The notes below the pieces were generated by a model. It was not told where the DNA came from and made no database searches. It worked only from the letters and a program-made list of their open reading frames with translations. Positions 51,695 through 60,275 of a stretch of 64,000 nucleotides of DNA are shown piece by piece (the first letter of the stretch is position 1; each line of letters starts with the position of its first letter). A program made the position numbers and the translations under genes. Source of the stretch: Arthrobacter pigmenti (GTDB lineage: Bacteria; Actinomycetota; Actinomycetes; Actinomycetales; Micrococcaceae); assembly GCF_011927905.1 (NCBI RefSeq), contig NZ_JAATJL010000001.1:2914001-2978000 (forward strand), in the 5' to 3' direction.

Positions 51695-52072
51695 ATGACC
51701 CGCTATTTCCTGACCCTGCCCCATGATTCGGCTACCGAGCCGACGATGGCTTCCATGCAGGAGTTTGACCCAGCGGAGCTCGCCGCCGTCATGGCCGCGG
51801 TCGATGAGTTCAACACAGCCCTGAAAGACTCAGGTTCCCTCATCTACGCTGGTGGGCTCAATCCGCCCTCCACCGCGAAGACGGTCGATGCCACCGCGGG
51901 CGAAACCCGGGTGCTCGACGAACCCTTTGTCGAAGCAGAATCCTACGTCGGCGGCTTCTGGTTGATTGAAGCGGCCGACGACGACGCCGCGGTCGAGTGG
52001 GCGGCCAAGGCATCATCAGCGGTACAGAGCCGCATCGAAGTACGTGCGCTGCAGGAAGTACCAGAGAATTAG
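51695..52072 (+). CDS. YCII-related (DGPF-like) domain protein
   Basis: The 125-residue protein begins MTRYFLTLPHDSATEPTM, continues FNTALKDSGSLIYAGGLNPPSTAKTVDA, then VDATAGETRVLDEPFVEAESYVGGFWLIEAADDDAAVEWA. This is the length and pattern of the actinobacterial YCII-like family. AAAGGA precedes the ATG. Such genes often accompany ECF sigma factors, but none is seen here. Its role is not established. Confidence 0.82.
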   Translation: MTRYFLTLPHDSATEPTMASMQEFDPAELAAVMAAVDEFNTALKDSGSLIYAGGLNPPSTAKTVDATAGETRVLDEPFVEAESYVGGFWLIEAADDDAAVEWAAKASSAVQSRIEVRALQEVPEN

Positions 52073-52127
52073 CATCCCAACCTGAAATCGCAAGTGGGCA
52101 ATTACAGCACAGGAAAGAGAGCAGGAA

Positions 52128-52704
52128 ATGGCCAGAGAACTGGTGTGGACGGGATTCATGTCGCTGGATGGAGTGGTGGACTCGCCGGGAGGCGTCGCTG
52201 AAGGTCACCGCGGCGGAGGATGGGTTTTCAGCATGGAGTTCGTTTCCGAAGCCTTCGCTCTCAAGGGCGAAGAGTTGACGGAGACGACGGCGCTGATGTT
52301 CGGCCGCCGCAGTTACGAAGCGTTCGCCCCGATCTGGCCAGGCTCCGAGGACCACGCAGCGTACCAGGACCTTCCCAAGTACGTTGTCTCAACCACGCTC
52401 AGCGAAGAAGCGATCATCGACGACTGGGGGGCCGATCGAGATCCTGCGATCAGTCGATGACATTTCGGCGCTCAAGCAGACCGAAGGCGGTCCGATCTTC
52501 ATTCACGGCAGCGCCGAACTCGCACGCACACTCTCCGACGCCAATCTCATCGACCGCTACAACCTCCTCGTATTTCCGGTACTTCTCGGCGCAGGCAAGA
52601 GTCTCTTCAGCACGGAGGACGAAGACCGGCAACAGCTGCGCCTGCGCGAATCCGAGGTCTACGCAAACGGCGTCGTCAAGGCAATCTACGACGTCGTCCA
52701 CTAA
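52128..52704 (+). pseudogene. Dihydrofolate-reductase-like (RibD C-terminal) gene split by a frameshift
   Basis: The first frame reads MARELVWTGFMSLDGVVDSPGGVAEG and LMFGRRSYEAFAPIWPGSEDH up to IIDDWG. The second continues PIEILRSVDDISALKQTEGGPIFIHGSAELARTL to the end (52704). Removing one G from the six-G run at 52426-52431 joins them exactly (DDWGPIEILR). The combined length of about 191 residues is normal for the family. A homologous intact gene follows 36 bases downstream. Confidence 0.85.
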
Positions 52705-52740
52705 AGCCAACAACAGTCGACCCCCCCAAGGAGCACCGCC

Positions 52741-53331
52741 ATGACCGCCACCTATACCTGGGATGTCTTTTCAACACTGGACGGCTACGGGTCCTACGAT
52801 CCAAGCCCCGAAGGGGTCGACTGGGGCGGCTACTGGTCGAAACAGGGCCCAGAGCTTCTGGAGTGGCGAGCCGCGCTCTTTGCCGCCCCGCAGCGGATGG
52901 TCTACGGCGCGACCACCTTCCGCGAAGTGGCAGGAATCTTCGCCGCGGGGGTCGACCCGAACACCCTCGACGAATGGAACGCGCGCCTGTACAGGATGCC
53001 GGCAACGGTTGTGTCCTCCACATTGGATGGCACTCTCGGATGGCCGGACGCGACCATCGAGAACGGCGACGCGGTTGAGATCATCCGCCAGCTCAAGGAA
53101 ACCTCGGATGTGCCGCTCCGGTCGCAAGCCAGCCTGTCGCTGAACTGGTCGCTCCTCGCGGCCGGTCTTGTAGACCGGATCGAAGTCTCTGTGTTCCCCG
53201 TCATCAGCGGAAGAACCGGAACCAGCCCGATCTACGCCGGCCTGGGTGACTACGATCTTAAGCTTCTGGACGGCCGCACGCTTGACGGACGTACGTTGGC
53301 GTTGACCTACCACCCGACGCGGCGCACCTAA
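52741..53331 (+). CDS. Dihydrofolate-reductase-like family protein (RibD C-terminal domain)
   Basis: The 196-residue protein starts MTATYTWDVFSTLDGYGSYDPSPEGVDWGGYW, continues RMVYGATTFREVAGIF and ends VDRIEVSVFPVISGRTGTSPIYAG. These are the nucleotide-binding and core motifs of stand-alone YyaP/YqjY-type reductases. AAGGAG precedes the ATG. It is next to a frameshifted relative, so the two probably arose by an old duplication or were acquired together. The physiological substrate of such proteins is uncertain. Confidence 0.85.
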   Translation: MTATYTWDVFSTLDGYGSYDPSPEGVDWGGYWSKQGPELLEWRAALFAAPQRMVYGATTFREVAGIFAAGVDPNTLDEWNARLYRMPATVVSSTLDGTLGWPDATIENGDAVEIIRQLKETSDVPLRSQASLSLNWSLLAAGLVDRIEVSVFPVISGRTGTSPIYAGLGDYDLKLLDGRTLDGRTLALTYHPTRRT

Positions 53332-53420
53332 GCCCGCGGGCCGAGCATTTCGGCCACCGACGTCGACACCCCTTCGAGCCGACCCGACGTCAGACGCTTC
53401 CTCTACCGCCCAGACCATTT

Positions 53421-53431
53421 TCGTTATACGA
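53421..53431. promoter_or_regulatory. TCGTTATACGA operator-like site before the ribbon-helix-helix gene
   Basis: The palindrome TCGT-TAT-ACGA ends seven bases before the start codon at 53439, where an autoregulatory site would be expected. Its exact reverse complement, TCGTATAACGA, occurs at 63980-63990. Confidence 0.5.
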
Positions 53432-53438
53432 TTTTTTC

Positions 53439-53672
53439 ATGGTCACCGACGAGCAGATTCAGAAGTGGGCAGACGAGGCCGAATCTGGTTATGACGTAGA
53501 GGAATTGAAGCGTCGCGGACGCGGCCGCCCCGGTCGTGGCGCTGAGCCGATGCAGGTCGTCGCCGTGCGCCTCACCGCCGAGGAAATTGCAGCACTGGAC
53601 AAGCTGGCCGAGCGAGAGCACCTGTCACGCTCGGAGGCGATTCGCCGCGCACTTGCTGACTTTGCGGCGTGA
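53439..53672 (+). CDS. Ribbon-helix-helix (CopG-type) antitoxin-like protein
   Basis: The 77-residue protein has a charged N-terminal half (DEQIQKWADEAESGYDVEELKRRGRGRPGRG). A CopG/MetJ-type domain follows (QVVAVRLTAEEIAALDKLAEREHLSRSEAIRRALADFAA), whose strand contacts DNA. It overlaps the next small gene by four bases (GTGA), the typical antitoxin-toxin layout. It probably autoregulates through the palindrome at 53421-53431. Confidence 0.82.
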   Translation: MVTDEQIQKWADEAESGYDVEELKRRGRGRPGRGAEPMQVVAVRLTAEEIAALDKLAEREHLSRSEAIRRALADFAA

Positions 53673-53911
53673 GGGTCCACGCGAATGCACTCAAGCACGG
53701 CGTATTGCCCGAGGATGCAGTCCAGGCAGCCGATTGGTCCCAGTGGATCGAGCCCCTTGAGGAGGACGACTGGCCGCATCGCGAGTTGCGGCTCGGCTTT
53801 GACACACGGACTCGCTTGCTTGAGACCGTTGTGCTGGTCTTTGAGAGCGGCGAGGAGATGGTGATCCACGCCATGCCCGCCAGACGCCAATACTGGAACC
53901 TGCTGCCCTAA
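53669..53911 (+). CDS. Putative toxin partner (BrnT-like small protein)
   Basis: The 80-residue protein starts VRVHANALKHGVLPEDAVQAADWSQWIEPL and has RELRLGFDTRTRLLETVVLVFESGEEMVIHAMPARRQYWNLLP. The pattern K-H-G-[IV] near the start, then R-x-G-x-D followed by a final A-x-x-R resembles the BrnT/RelE-like fold. The call is from layout and weak similarity, not a firm family match. Translation is coupled to the ribbon-helix-helix gene. Confidence 0.65.
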   Translation: MRVHANALKHGVLPEDAVQAADWSQWIEPLEEDDWPHRELRLGFDTRTRLLETVVLVFESGEEMVIHAMPARRQYWNLLP

Positions 53912-53987
53912 TCACCAACCTCTCGCTCCTGCACCGAAGTGGGCGCGTGCCGCTGAGAATTCCCAAGAGCTTGACTCGGGCACTGCC

Positions 53988-55175
53988 TTAGGGCTTGGCG
54001 AGGGTACTGAAGAATGCCCGTAGGTCCTCGACGAGTAGGTCAGGTTCTTCGAGCGCTGCGAAATGCCCGCCGTGGTCGACGTCAGTCCATCGGGTGACGG
54101 TGTTTTCTCGTTCGACGTAGCTGCGGATCGCGATGTCATGGGCGAAGTTGAGAACAGCCGTCGGCACGCTTGTTTTTTCTTTGGGTGTGCCCCAGCCGCT
54201 TCCCTGGGCATAGACGGTCAGGGCAGCAGATCCGGCTGTTCGGGTGAACCAGTAAAGGGACACGTTTGCGAGCAGCAAGTCGCGGTCAAGAATTTGCAGG
54301 ACGTCCTGTTCCACGGGCCACGTCCACGCCTGGAACTTGTCCATGATCCACGCGAGCTGCGCAGTCGGGCTATCCGTGAGCATCGTGCCAATTAACCCCG
54401 GCCGCGTCGACTGAATGGAAATGTAGCCGAATTGCTGCCACATAAACGCCTCAATGTCCTTGATCGCCTGCCTCTCACGATCGGTCAGGGCAGCCGCTTC
54501 CTCCTCGCTCAGGGGAAGCTGCGGCATGGGTCCAGTGGTCCCGTTGACGTGGATACCCATCACCCTTCCCGGAGCCCGGCGGGCAATCTCCGGGGCTAAA
54601 CCTGCCCCGAAGTCGCCGCCTTGGACCCCAAACTGCTCGTAGCCGAGCCTGCTCATCAACTCGGCATAAGCATCCGCAATCCGGGAGTCGTCCCAGCCGC
54701 CATCGGCCAACGGGCTGGAAAACGCGAAACCCGGGGCGGATGGCACCACGACGTGAAAAGCCGGGCCGCCAGGGCGACCGTGTCGCTCAGGTGCGGTCAG
54801 CGGTCCAATCAAGTCAACGAACTCCAGGAAAGATCCCGGCCACCCGTGCGCTAAAAGCAGGGGAACGGCGTCGTCGTCCTCGGAACGGACATGGACGAAG
54901 TGCATAGTCTGACCATCGATCCTGGTTGTGAACTGGGGTATGTCATTGAGCCGCTGCTCGTACGCCCGCCAATCGAACCCGTCCCGCCAGTAGTCCGCCA
55001 AAGCCGCCAACCAGCTCTGAGGAACCCCTTGGTCCCACTCCGACGAAGCACCCCACTCGTTGACTGTCGGCGGCAATGATGCAGGGACGCGGGCCGCGGC
55101 AAGTCGACGTCGTAGATCGTCGATCTCGTCCTGCGGGATGCGGATGGTAAACGGGACAATCTCCGAAGTAGTCAT
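53988..55175 (-). CDS. Epoxide hydrolase (EHN domain, microsomal-type)
   Basis: The 395-residue alpha/beta hydrolase has the N-terminal EHN lid domain (FTIRIPQDEIDDLRRRLAAARVP, then SEWDQGVPQSWLAALADYWRDGFDWRAYEQRLN). The oxyanion motif is LLAHGWPGSFLEFVDLIGPL and the nucleophile elbow is FGVQGGDFGAGLAPEIAR (Asp). The C-terminal histidine is in VDHGGHFAALEEPDLL. It hydrolyses epoxides to diols; the physiological epoxide is unknown. It stands alone between the toxin-like pair and an MFS gene on the opposite strand. Confidence 0.9.
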   Translation of the reverse strand: MTTSEIVPFTIRIPQDEIDDLRRRLAAARVPASLPPTVNEWGASSEWDQGVPQSWLAALADYWRDGFDWRAYEQRLNDIPQFTTRIDGQTMHFVHVRSEDDDAVPLLLAHGWPGSFLEFVDLIGPLTAPERHGRPGGPAFHVVVPSAPGFAFSSPLADGGWDDSRIADAYAELMSRLGYEQFGVQGGDFGAGLAPEIARRAPGRVMGIHVNGTTGPMPQLPLSEEEAAALTDRERQAIKDIEAFMWQQFGYISIQSTRPGLIGTMLTDSPTAQLAWIMDKFQAWTWPVEQDVLQILDRDLLLANVSLYWFTRTAGSAALTVYAQGSGWGTPKEKTSVPTAVLNFAHDIAIRSYVERENTVTRWTDVDHGGHFAALEEPDLLVEDLRAFFSTLAKP

Positions 55176-55279
55176 ACCTCACGGTCTCATCTAAAGCGGA
55201 CAGGAACGGTCCTGAATATCTGCTGGCCTTCCCCAAGAACCCTGTCACGCCCCCCACCCCGCGAAGTACACTTGGGCGC

Positions 55280-56761
55280 ATGACCCGGCAGGATCCGGCC
55301 CCGCAGGGGGCCGCTCCGGTTCCCGACGGCGGCGCAGCCACGTACGACGACGACGCCACCTCCGCCGCGCCGCCCGGCGGCGACGAATCGGGTGCCACCG
55401 CCAACGATGAGTCGATTGACTTGTCCCTGCGCGGCCCGGCGGAACGGTACCGCACATTCATGGGCATCCTGGTGAATACGGGAGTCGCCAACATCACGAC
55501 CAGCTACCTCTGGTTCGCTCTGACGTTCTGGGCGTACCTGGAAACCCGTAACGTCATCGCCACCGGGGTGATCGGCGGCGCGTACATGCTGCTGATTGCC
55601 CTTTCCAGCATCAGCTTCGGCACGTTCGTGGACCGCTACCGCAAGCTGGCGGTCATGCGGTTCTCCGCAGCCTTCACCCTCGGCATGTTCGTGCTCGCCG
55701 GCGTCGTCTTCCTGCTTCTGCCCGAAGCCACCTTGCTGGACCTGACCCAACCGTGGTTCTGGATCTTCACGGTGATCATCCTGATCGGCGCCGTCGTCGA
55801 AAACCTGCGCAACATCGCCCTTTCCACCACCGTGACTATCCTGATCGAGCCGGACCGGCGCGCTAATGCCAACGGCCTGGTCGGGATGGTACAGGGAATC
55901 ATGTTCATCATCACGTCCGTGCTCTCCGGCCTGTCGGTGGGGCTGGTCGGCATGGGTGGAACCATCGTCGTCGCGCTTGGGCTGACAGCGCTCGCCTTCG
56001 CGCACCTGCTCACGCTGCGTATGCCGGAGGAGGTGCGCGCGGCCGCGACCGACGCCCACGGCAGCTTCGACCTGCGCGGTTCCTTCGCCGCCGTCATGGC
56101 GATCACCGGGCTCTTTGCGCTCATCCTGTTCTCCACGTTCAACAACTTCGTTGGCGGCGTTTACATGGCGTTGATGGACCCCTATGGACTGGAGATGTTC
56201 CCCGTGGAGCTGTGGGGAGCCTACTTCGCGCTCGGCGCCACGGGGTTCATCCTCGGCGGAGCCCTCATCAGCAAGTTCGGTCTCGGAAAAAATCCGCTGC
56301 GGACCATGCTGATCGCCGTCGTCATCATGGGAGTGATCGGTGCGGTCTTCACCATCCGTGAATGGGCGTGGCTCTACGTCCTCGGCATCTGGCTCTATCT
56401 GGTGCTGATCCCGTTCATTGAGGCCGCTGAGCAGACAGTGATCCAGCGGGTGGTTCCTCTGCCCCGCCAAGGGCGGGTGTTCGGGCTCGCGATGGCCTTC
56501 GAAGCCGGGGCAGCGCCGATCACCGCGTTCCTCATCGCACCAATTGCCGAGCTCTGGATCATCCCTTACGCCCGGTCGGCGGAGGGTTCAGCTCAGCTCG
56601 CGCCGCTACTTGGCGAGGGCACCTCACGCGGCATCGCACTGATCTTCCTCATCGCAGGAATAGTCATCATCGTGGCGGCGCTACTGGCCTTCCTGACGCC
56701 GGTCTACCGCCGGGTTTCCGAAACCTACGCACGGACGGCCGCTGAGGCATCCACGACGTAG
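55280..56761 (+). CDS. MFS transporter with acidic N-terminal extension
   Basis: The 493-residue membrane protein begins with about 45 polar residues (MTRQDPAPQGAAPVPDGG) before the first helix. It has the motif-A-like ISFGTFVDRYRKLAVMRF and about 12 helices. The layout resembles exporters of the MFS drug/siderophore type (for example EntS-like), though the substrate cannot be assigned. It lies divergent from the epoxide hydrolase gene with about 100 bases between. Confidence 0.82.
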   Translation: MTRQDPAPQGAAPVPDGGAATYDDDATSAAPPGGDESGATANDESIDLSLRGPAERYRTFMGILVNTGVANITTSYLWFALTFWAYLETRNVIATGVIGGAYMLLIALSSISFGTFVDRYRKLAVMRFSAAFTLGMFVLAGVVFLLLPEATLLDLTQPWFWIFTVIILIGAVVENLRNIALSTTVTILIEPDRRANANGLVGMVQGIMFIITSVLSGLSVGLVGMGGTIVVALGLTALAFAHLLTLRMPEEVRAAATDAHGSFDLRGSFAAVMAITGLFALILFSTFNNFVGGVYMALMDPYGLEMFPVELWGAYFALGATGFILGGALISKFGLGKNPLRTMLIAVVIMGVIGAVFTIREWAWLYVLGIWLYLVLIPFIEAAEQTVIQRVVPLPRQGRVFGLAMAFEAGAAPITAFLIAPIAELWIIPYARSAEGSAQLAPLLGEGTSRGIALIFLIAGIVIIVAALLAFLTPVYRRVSETYARTAAEASTT

Positions 56762-56870
56762 TCGCCCGACCTCTTTGCGTTATTGCGCCCGGCCAGTTCA
56801 TGTCAGCAATGCGCTGGCTGGGGCAGGTAGTGGCTTTGTGCAGTCGTTGATCGCTGCGAACCATCTAAAG

Positions 56871-56911
56871 CATGGACGTAGGGGCGGCGAGTGCCAGCCC
56901 CTACGTCCATG
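56871..56911. terminator. Bidirectional hairpin terminator
   Basis: CATGGACGTAGGGGC (56871-56885) and its reverse complement (56897-56911) form a perfect 15-bp stem with an 11-nt loop. It starts eight bases after the stop of the small lysine-rich gene (minus strand) and also follows the MFS gene, so it can serve both. Confidence 0.8.
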
Positions 56912-56919
56912 CTGGCCGG

Positions 56920-57039
56920 TCAACCCTTTCCAAGAGTTGATCCCGCTTTCGATTTGGCTGCCTTGCTTGATGAATCCGACGCGAGCTTTTTGCCCGCATT
57001 GGACAGCGCCTTCTTTGAAGGCTTAGAACCTTTTGCCAT
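56920..57039 (-). CDS. 39-residue lysine-rich small protein
   Basis: The minus strand encodes MAKGSKPSKKALSNAGKKLA then SDSSSKAAKSKAGSTLGKG, stop at 56920. A perfect ribosome site AAGGAGGT lies seven bases before the ATG (57047-57054 on the plus strand), and a strong terminator follows immediately, so a transcribed gene is very likely. The protein is highly basic, rich in Lys, Ser and Ala, and has no membrane helix. It could be a small nucleoid- or RNA-binding protein, but this is a guess from composition. Confidence 0.75.
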   Translation of the reverse strand: MAKGSKPSKKALSNAGKKLASDSSSKAAKSKAGSTLGKG

Positions 57040-57173
57040 CTAACTCACCTCCTTGATTTCCTGCATCGAGTGCAGATGCCGCAAGCGTATGCGTCGCCTC
57101 CGACAGTTTCGGGTCATTGGATCATTCGGAGGGACTCGGGGGGGCGGCGAAGTGAGTCAGGTCTCCATTCCCA

Positions 57174-57244
57174 TTGACATGTGACCCAAGGCACGTCATG
57201 CTTATTACCAGCAGATGGAAGGCTTTACCACAGGATGGTAAAGC
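57174..57244 (+). promoter_or_regulatory. Promoter and operator-like inverted repeat of the tct operon
   Basis: TTGACA (57174-57179) and CATGCT (57197-57202) are separated by 17 bases. A perfect inverted repeat follows, GCTTTACC (57222-57229) and GGTAAAGC (57237-57244) with a 7-base spacer, ending 40 bases before the first start codon. The IclR regulator encoded at 62009-62806 is the obvious candidate to bind it. Confidence 0.6.
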
Positions 57245-57284
57245 TAAAACAGCCACTCCTGCAAAGAGGCAGAAAGGGAGACAC

Positions 57285-58121
57285 ATGCACTCCGCAATCA
57301 TTGGGCTAGGCGAGGCGGGCTCCCGCTATGCAGCCGCCCTCGTCGCGGCAGGCCACCAAGTGACCGCCTTCGACCCACGCGACGTCGAGGCTCCCGACGG
57401 CATCAACGTCGCCGCATCAGAAAGAGAAGCCGTCACTGATGCCGACCTCGTACTCGTACTCACGTCCGCCGCAGTCGCGCGCAAAGTTGCCGAAACGTGC
57501 GCACCGCACTTGAAGCGCGGCGCGATCTACGCCGACATGACGTCGTCAGCTCCTGCCGAGATGGAGAGCCTGGCAACCCACGTCGAGCAGACCGGAGCAC
57601 ACTTCGCCGACGTCGCCATCCTCGGACCCGTCACGGTAGCGGGAGCAGCGACTCCCCTTTTGGTCAGTGGATCCGGCGCAACAAGCGCCGCCAATACCCT
57701 CCGCCAGCTCGGCGCCAAGGTCAACACCCTCGACGCACCGGCGGGCGCCGCAATGGCCCACAAGTTATTGCGCAGCGTCTTCATGAAGGGCTTGGCCTCG
57801 CTCATCGTCGAAGCGGTCTCCGCCGGAGAAGCCGCAAATGCAACGGAGTGGATTCGCAACGAGATCACTAGGCAGCTCGCTGGCGACGGCCAGGCCGTCA
57901 TCGACCGCTTCCTCACCGGCACCCGGATCCACGCCGAACGTCGCGGCTTCGAAATGGAAGGTGCGCACGCGTATCTTTCCTCCATGGGCGTACCTGCCGA
58001 AATGACTTCGGCAACTGTCGCGTCGCTGAAGCGCCTGGCAAACCAAAACACCCCAGGCTCCCCTACAGGCAGGAGTAAGGACAATGAGTCCGATCTGGCG
58101 TCGAGCAGCGCGAAAGCCTAG
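57285..58121 (+). CDS. 6-phosphogluconate-dehydrogenase-like NAD(P) oxidoreductase with DUF1932 domain
   Basis: The 278-residue protein starts MHSAIIGLGEAGSRYAAALVAAGHQVTAFDPRD (Rossmann fold) and has IYADMTSSAPAEM, DVAILGPVTVAGAATPLLVSG and the helical segment AMAHKLLRSVFMKGLASLIVEAVSAG with the catalytic lysine region. The C-terminal SSMGVPAEMTSATVASLKRLA matches DUF1932. AAGGGAG precedes the ATG at 57285. Related enzymes oxidise beta-hydroxy acids. It is the first gene of the tct operon and overlaps tctB. Confidence 0.85.
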   Translation: MHSAIIGLGEAGSRYAAALVAAGHQVTAFDPRDVEAPDGINVAASEREAVTDADLVLVLTSAAVARKVAETCAPHLKRGAIYADMTSSAPAEMESLATHVEQTGAHFADVAILGPVTVAGAATPLLVSGSGATSAANTLRQLGAKVNTLDAPAGAAMAHKLLRSVFMKGLASLIVEAVSAGEAANATEWIRNEITRQLAGDGQAVIDRFLTGTRIHAERRGFEMEGAHAYLSSMGVPAEMTSATVASLKRLANQNTPGSPTGRSKDNESDLASSSAKA

Positions 58122-58704
58122 TGACGTGCTGACTATGTCAAAACCAGCCACCAGTACCGCTGAACCTGAAGTTCAGGAATCACCGGCCGGTCCGAACAAG
58201 ATCCTCCTCGTCGGCGTGCCCGTCGCGCTGATGGCCCTCGCGGCCGCCGTGATCTTCACCAGCTTCGGGCTCGGCTACTGGACCACGCTCGGTCCCGGCC
58301 CTGGATTCTTCCCGTTCTGGATCGGGATCCTGCTGGCCACCTCCTCGGCGGTGTGGCTCGTTCAGGCGCTCCGCGGGAACCCCAACGTGATCGTTCCGGC
58401 AGAAGCACCGGTCGCCGTTGACCCGGCAGCCGAAAGCACCGCACCGACTGCCAAAAAGCGCCCCATCTGGATTGTCCTGCTGAGTCTGATCGTGCTGGCA
58501 AGCCTGCTCGATGTCCTTGGATTCCAGCTCACCATGTTCGCCTTCCTGCTCTTCCAGTTGAAGTTCCAGGGCGGTCGGAAGTGGCCGCTGTCCCTCATCA
58601 TCGCGCTGGTGGGCAGCTTCGGAGTCTTCCATCTCTTCACCGACGTACTTCAGGTGACACTGCCGACGTCGTCAATCGGCTTCCTCGAGAACCTGGGACT
58701 GTGA
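58084..58704 (+). CDS. tctB: Tripartite tricarboxylate transporter small membrane subunit, TctB family
   Basis: The 206-residue protein has about four helices (LLVGVPVALMALAAAVIFTSFGLGYW, FFPFWIGILLATSSAVWLV, IWIVLLSLIVLASLLDVLGFQL and a C-terminal pair), with the family's GPGPGFFPFWIGILL motif. The start at 58084 overlaps the previous gene by 38 bases and has AGGAG at eight bases. A later ATG (58135) has no ribosome site. It forms the membrane complex with TctA. Confidence 0.87.
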   Translation: MSPIWRRAARKPSDVLTMSKPATSTAEPEVQESPAGPNKILLVGVPVALMALAAAVIFTSFGLGYWTTLGPGPGFFPFWIGILLATSSAVWLVQALRGNPNVIVPAEAPVAVDPAAESTAPTAKKRPIWIVLLSLIVLASLLDVLGFQLTMFAFLLFQLKFQGGRKWPLSLIIALVGSFGVFHLFTDVLQVTLPTSSIGFLENLGL

Positions 58705-58711
58705 GGCACTC

Positions 58712-60217
58712 ATGGATGCGCTAAACAACCTCGCGATGGGCTTCGCTGAAGCCCTCACACTGCAGAACCTGCTCTTCGCACTGATCGGCTGCCTGGTCGG
58801 AACCATGCTCGGCCTTCTACCGGGCATCGGTTCCACCGCGGGCATCGCTATCCTCATCCCGCTGACCCTGAACATGGAGCCGGTCTCGGCCATCATCATG
58901 CTGGCCGCCATCTTCTATGGCACTGCCTACGGTGGAACCATCACCTCGGTGCTGCTCAACATCCCCGGCGAGAGCGAATCAGCCATCACGTGCATTGACG
59001 GCTACGCGATGACGAAGAAGGGCAAGGCAGGCGTCGCCCTGACCATGGCCGGAATCGGCTCCTTCTTCGGCGGGATCGTCGCCACCATCGGGCTCGCTTT
59101 CGGCGCCCAGGCGCTGGCAGTCGTGGGTCTGGAGATCGGGCCACCGGAGTTCTTCGCCCTCGTGATCGTCGGTCTCTCCCTGCTTGTCGGGCTGGTGGGC
59201 AAGTCAGTCGCGGCCGGGCTCATCTCGGCCGCCATCGGCCTCCTCATCGCGATGGTCGGAATTGATCCGGTTGCCGGGCTCCCCCGCTTCACCTTCGGCT
59301 CTGCCCACCTGTTCGATGGACTCAACTTCGTGCCCGTCATCATCGGTATTTTCGGTCTGGGTGAACTCCTGGACAACATGGTGGCACCGACCCTCCGCCC
59401 ACGAGCCCCGCGTCTGCGTGAGCTCATTCCGGGAAGAAAAGACCTTACCCGCGGTGGAGCAGCGATGCTGCGCGGAACCGCCATCGGCGCGCCGATCGGC
59501 TTGGTCCCCGGCATCACCAACGCCATCTCATCCCTGCTGTCCTACAGCGTGGAGAAGAAGGTGGGCCGCTACCGCCGCGAGCTGGGAACCGGAGCAATTG
59601 AGGGCGTCGTCGGACCCGAAACAGCTAACAACGCGCATTCCAGCGCCTCGCTGGTCCCCTTGTTCGCGCTGGGTATCCCCGCAACGCCGGCCATCGCCGT
59701 CCTCATGGGCGCGTTCCTCCAGAACGGGCTTACGCCGGGACCGCTGTTGTTCACCCAGGAGCCGCTCCTGGTCTGGACGATCATCGCGAGCTTCTTCATC
59801 GGCAACATCATCCTGCTGATCCTGAACGTTCCACTGGTGGGCCTGTGGACCAGGGTGCTATCGATCCCGCATGAAGTTCTCGTCGCGCTGATCTTCGCGT
59901 TCCTGGTCATCGGTTCCTACTCGGTGAGCAACAGCGTGATCGACGTCTTCATAATGATCGCGTTCGGCATCGTCGGACTTGTGTTCCGCCGACTGCACAT
60001 TCCGCTTGCGCCCCTGGTGCTCGCCGTCGTCCTCGGCCCGTTCCTGGAGTCGGCGCTGCGCCAGTCACTCCAGCTGTCGCAGGGAAGCTTCGGCATCTTC
60101 TTCACCCGCCCGATCACCCTCACCCTGCTCATCATCGCCGCCCTGATCTTCATCGGATCCGTCGCGGCGAGCGGCCTGAAACGAAAGATGCTTCTCCCAA
60201 GTGACGCCGAAAACTAA
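58712..60217 (+). CDS. tctA: Tripartite tricarboxylate transporter large membrane subunit, TctA family
   Basis: The 501-residue protein has the TctA signatures GCLVGTMLGLLPGIGSTAGIAILIPLTLNMEP near the N terminus and the repeated AMLRGTAIGAPIGLVPGITNAISSLLSYSVEKKV later. HSSASLVPLFALGIPATPAIAVLMGAF follows. About 12 helices are expected. It is the channel subunit, energised by the ion gradient. It follows tctB by seven bases. Confidence 0.93.
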   Translation: MDALNNLAMGFAEALTLQNLLFALIGCLVGTMLGLLPGIGSTAGIAILIPLTLNMEPVSAIIMLAAIFYGTAYGGTITSVLLNIPGESESAITCIDGYAMTKKGKAGVALTMAGIGSFFGGIVATIGLAFGAQALAVVGLEIGPPEFFALVIVGLSLLVGLVGKSVAAGLISAAIGLLIAMVGIDPVAGLPRFTFGSAHLFDGLNFVPVIIGIFGLGELLDNMVAPTLRPRAPRLRELIPGRKDLTRGGAAMLRGTAIGAPIGLVPGITNAISSLLSYSVEKKVGRYRRELGTGAIEGVVGPETANNAHSSASLVPLFALGIPATPAIAVLMGAFLQNGLTPGPLLFTQEPLLVWTIIASFFIGNIILLILNVPLVGLWTRVLSIPHEVLVALIFAFLVIGSYSVSNSVIDVFIMIAFGIVGLVFRRLHIPLAPLVLAVVLGPFLESALRQSLQLSQGSFGIFFTRPITLTLLIIAALIFIGSVAASGLKRKMLLPSDAEN

Positions 60218-60275
60218 TCCCCTGTCCTCCTCTATCCGTCCAACCTGTACAACCAATCCGCCAAGGAGATCGAAA

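Noticed and set aside
55187..56470. 427-codon minus-strand frame opposite the MFS gene at 55280
   Set aside because: The product is a low-complexity string of His, Asp, Glu, Gly and Arg, as expected from the mirror frame of a membrane protein.
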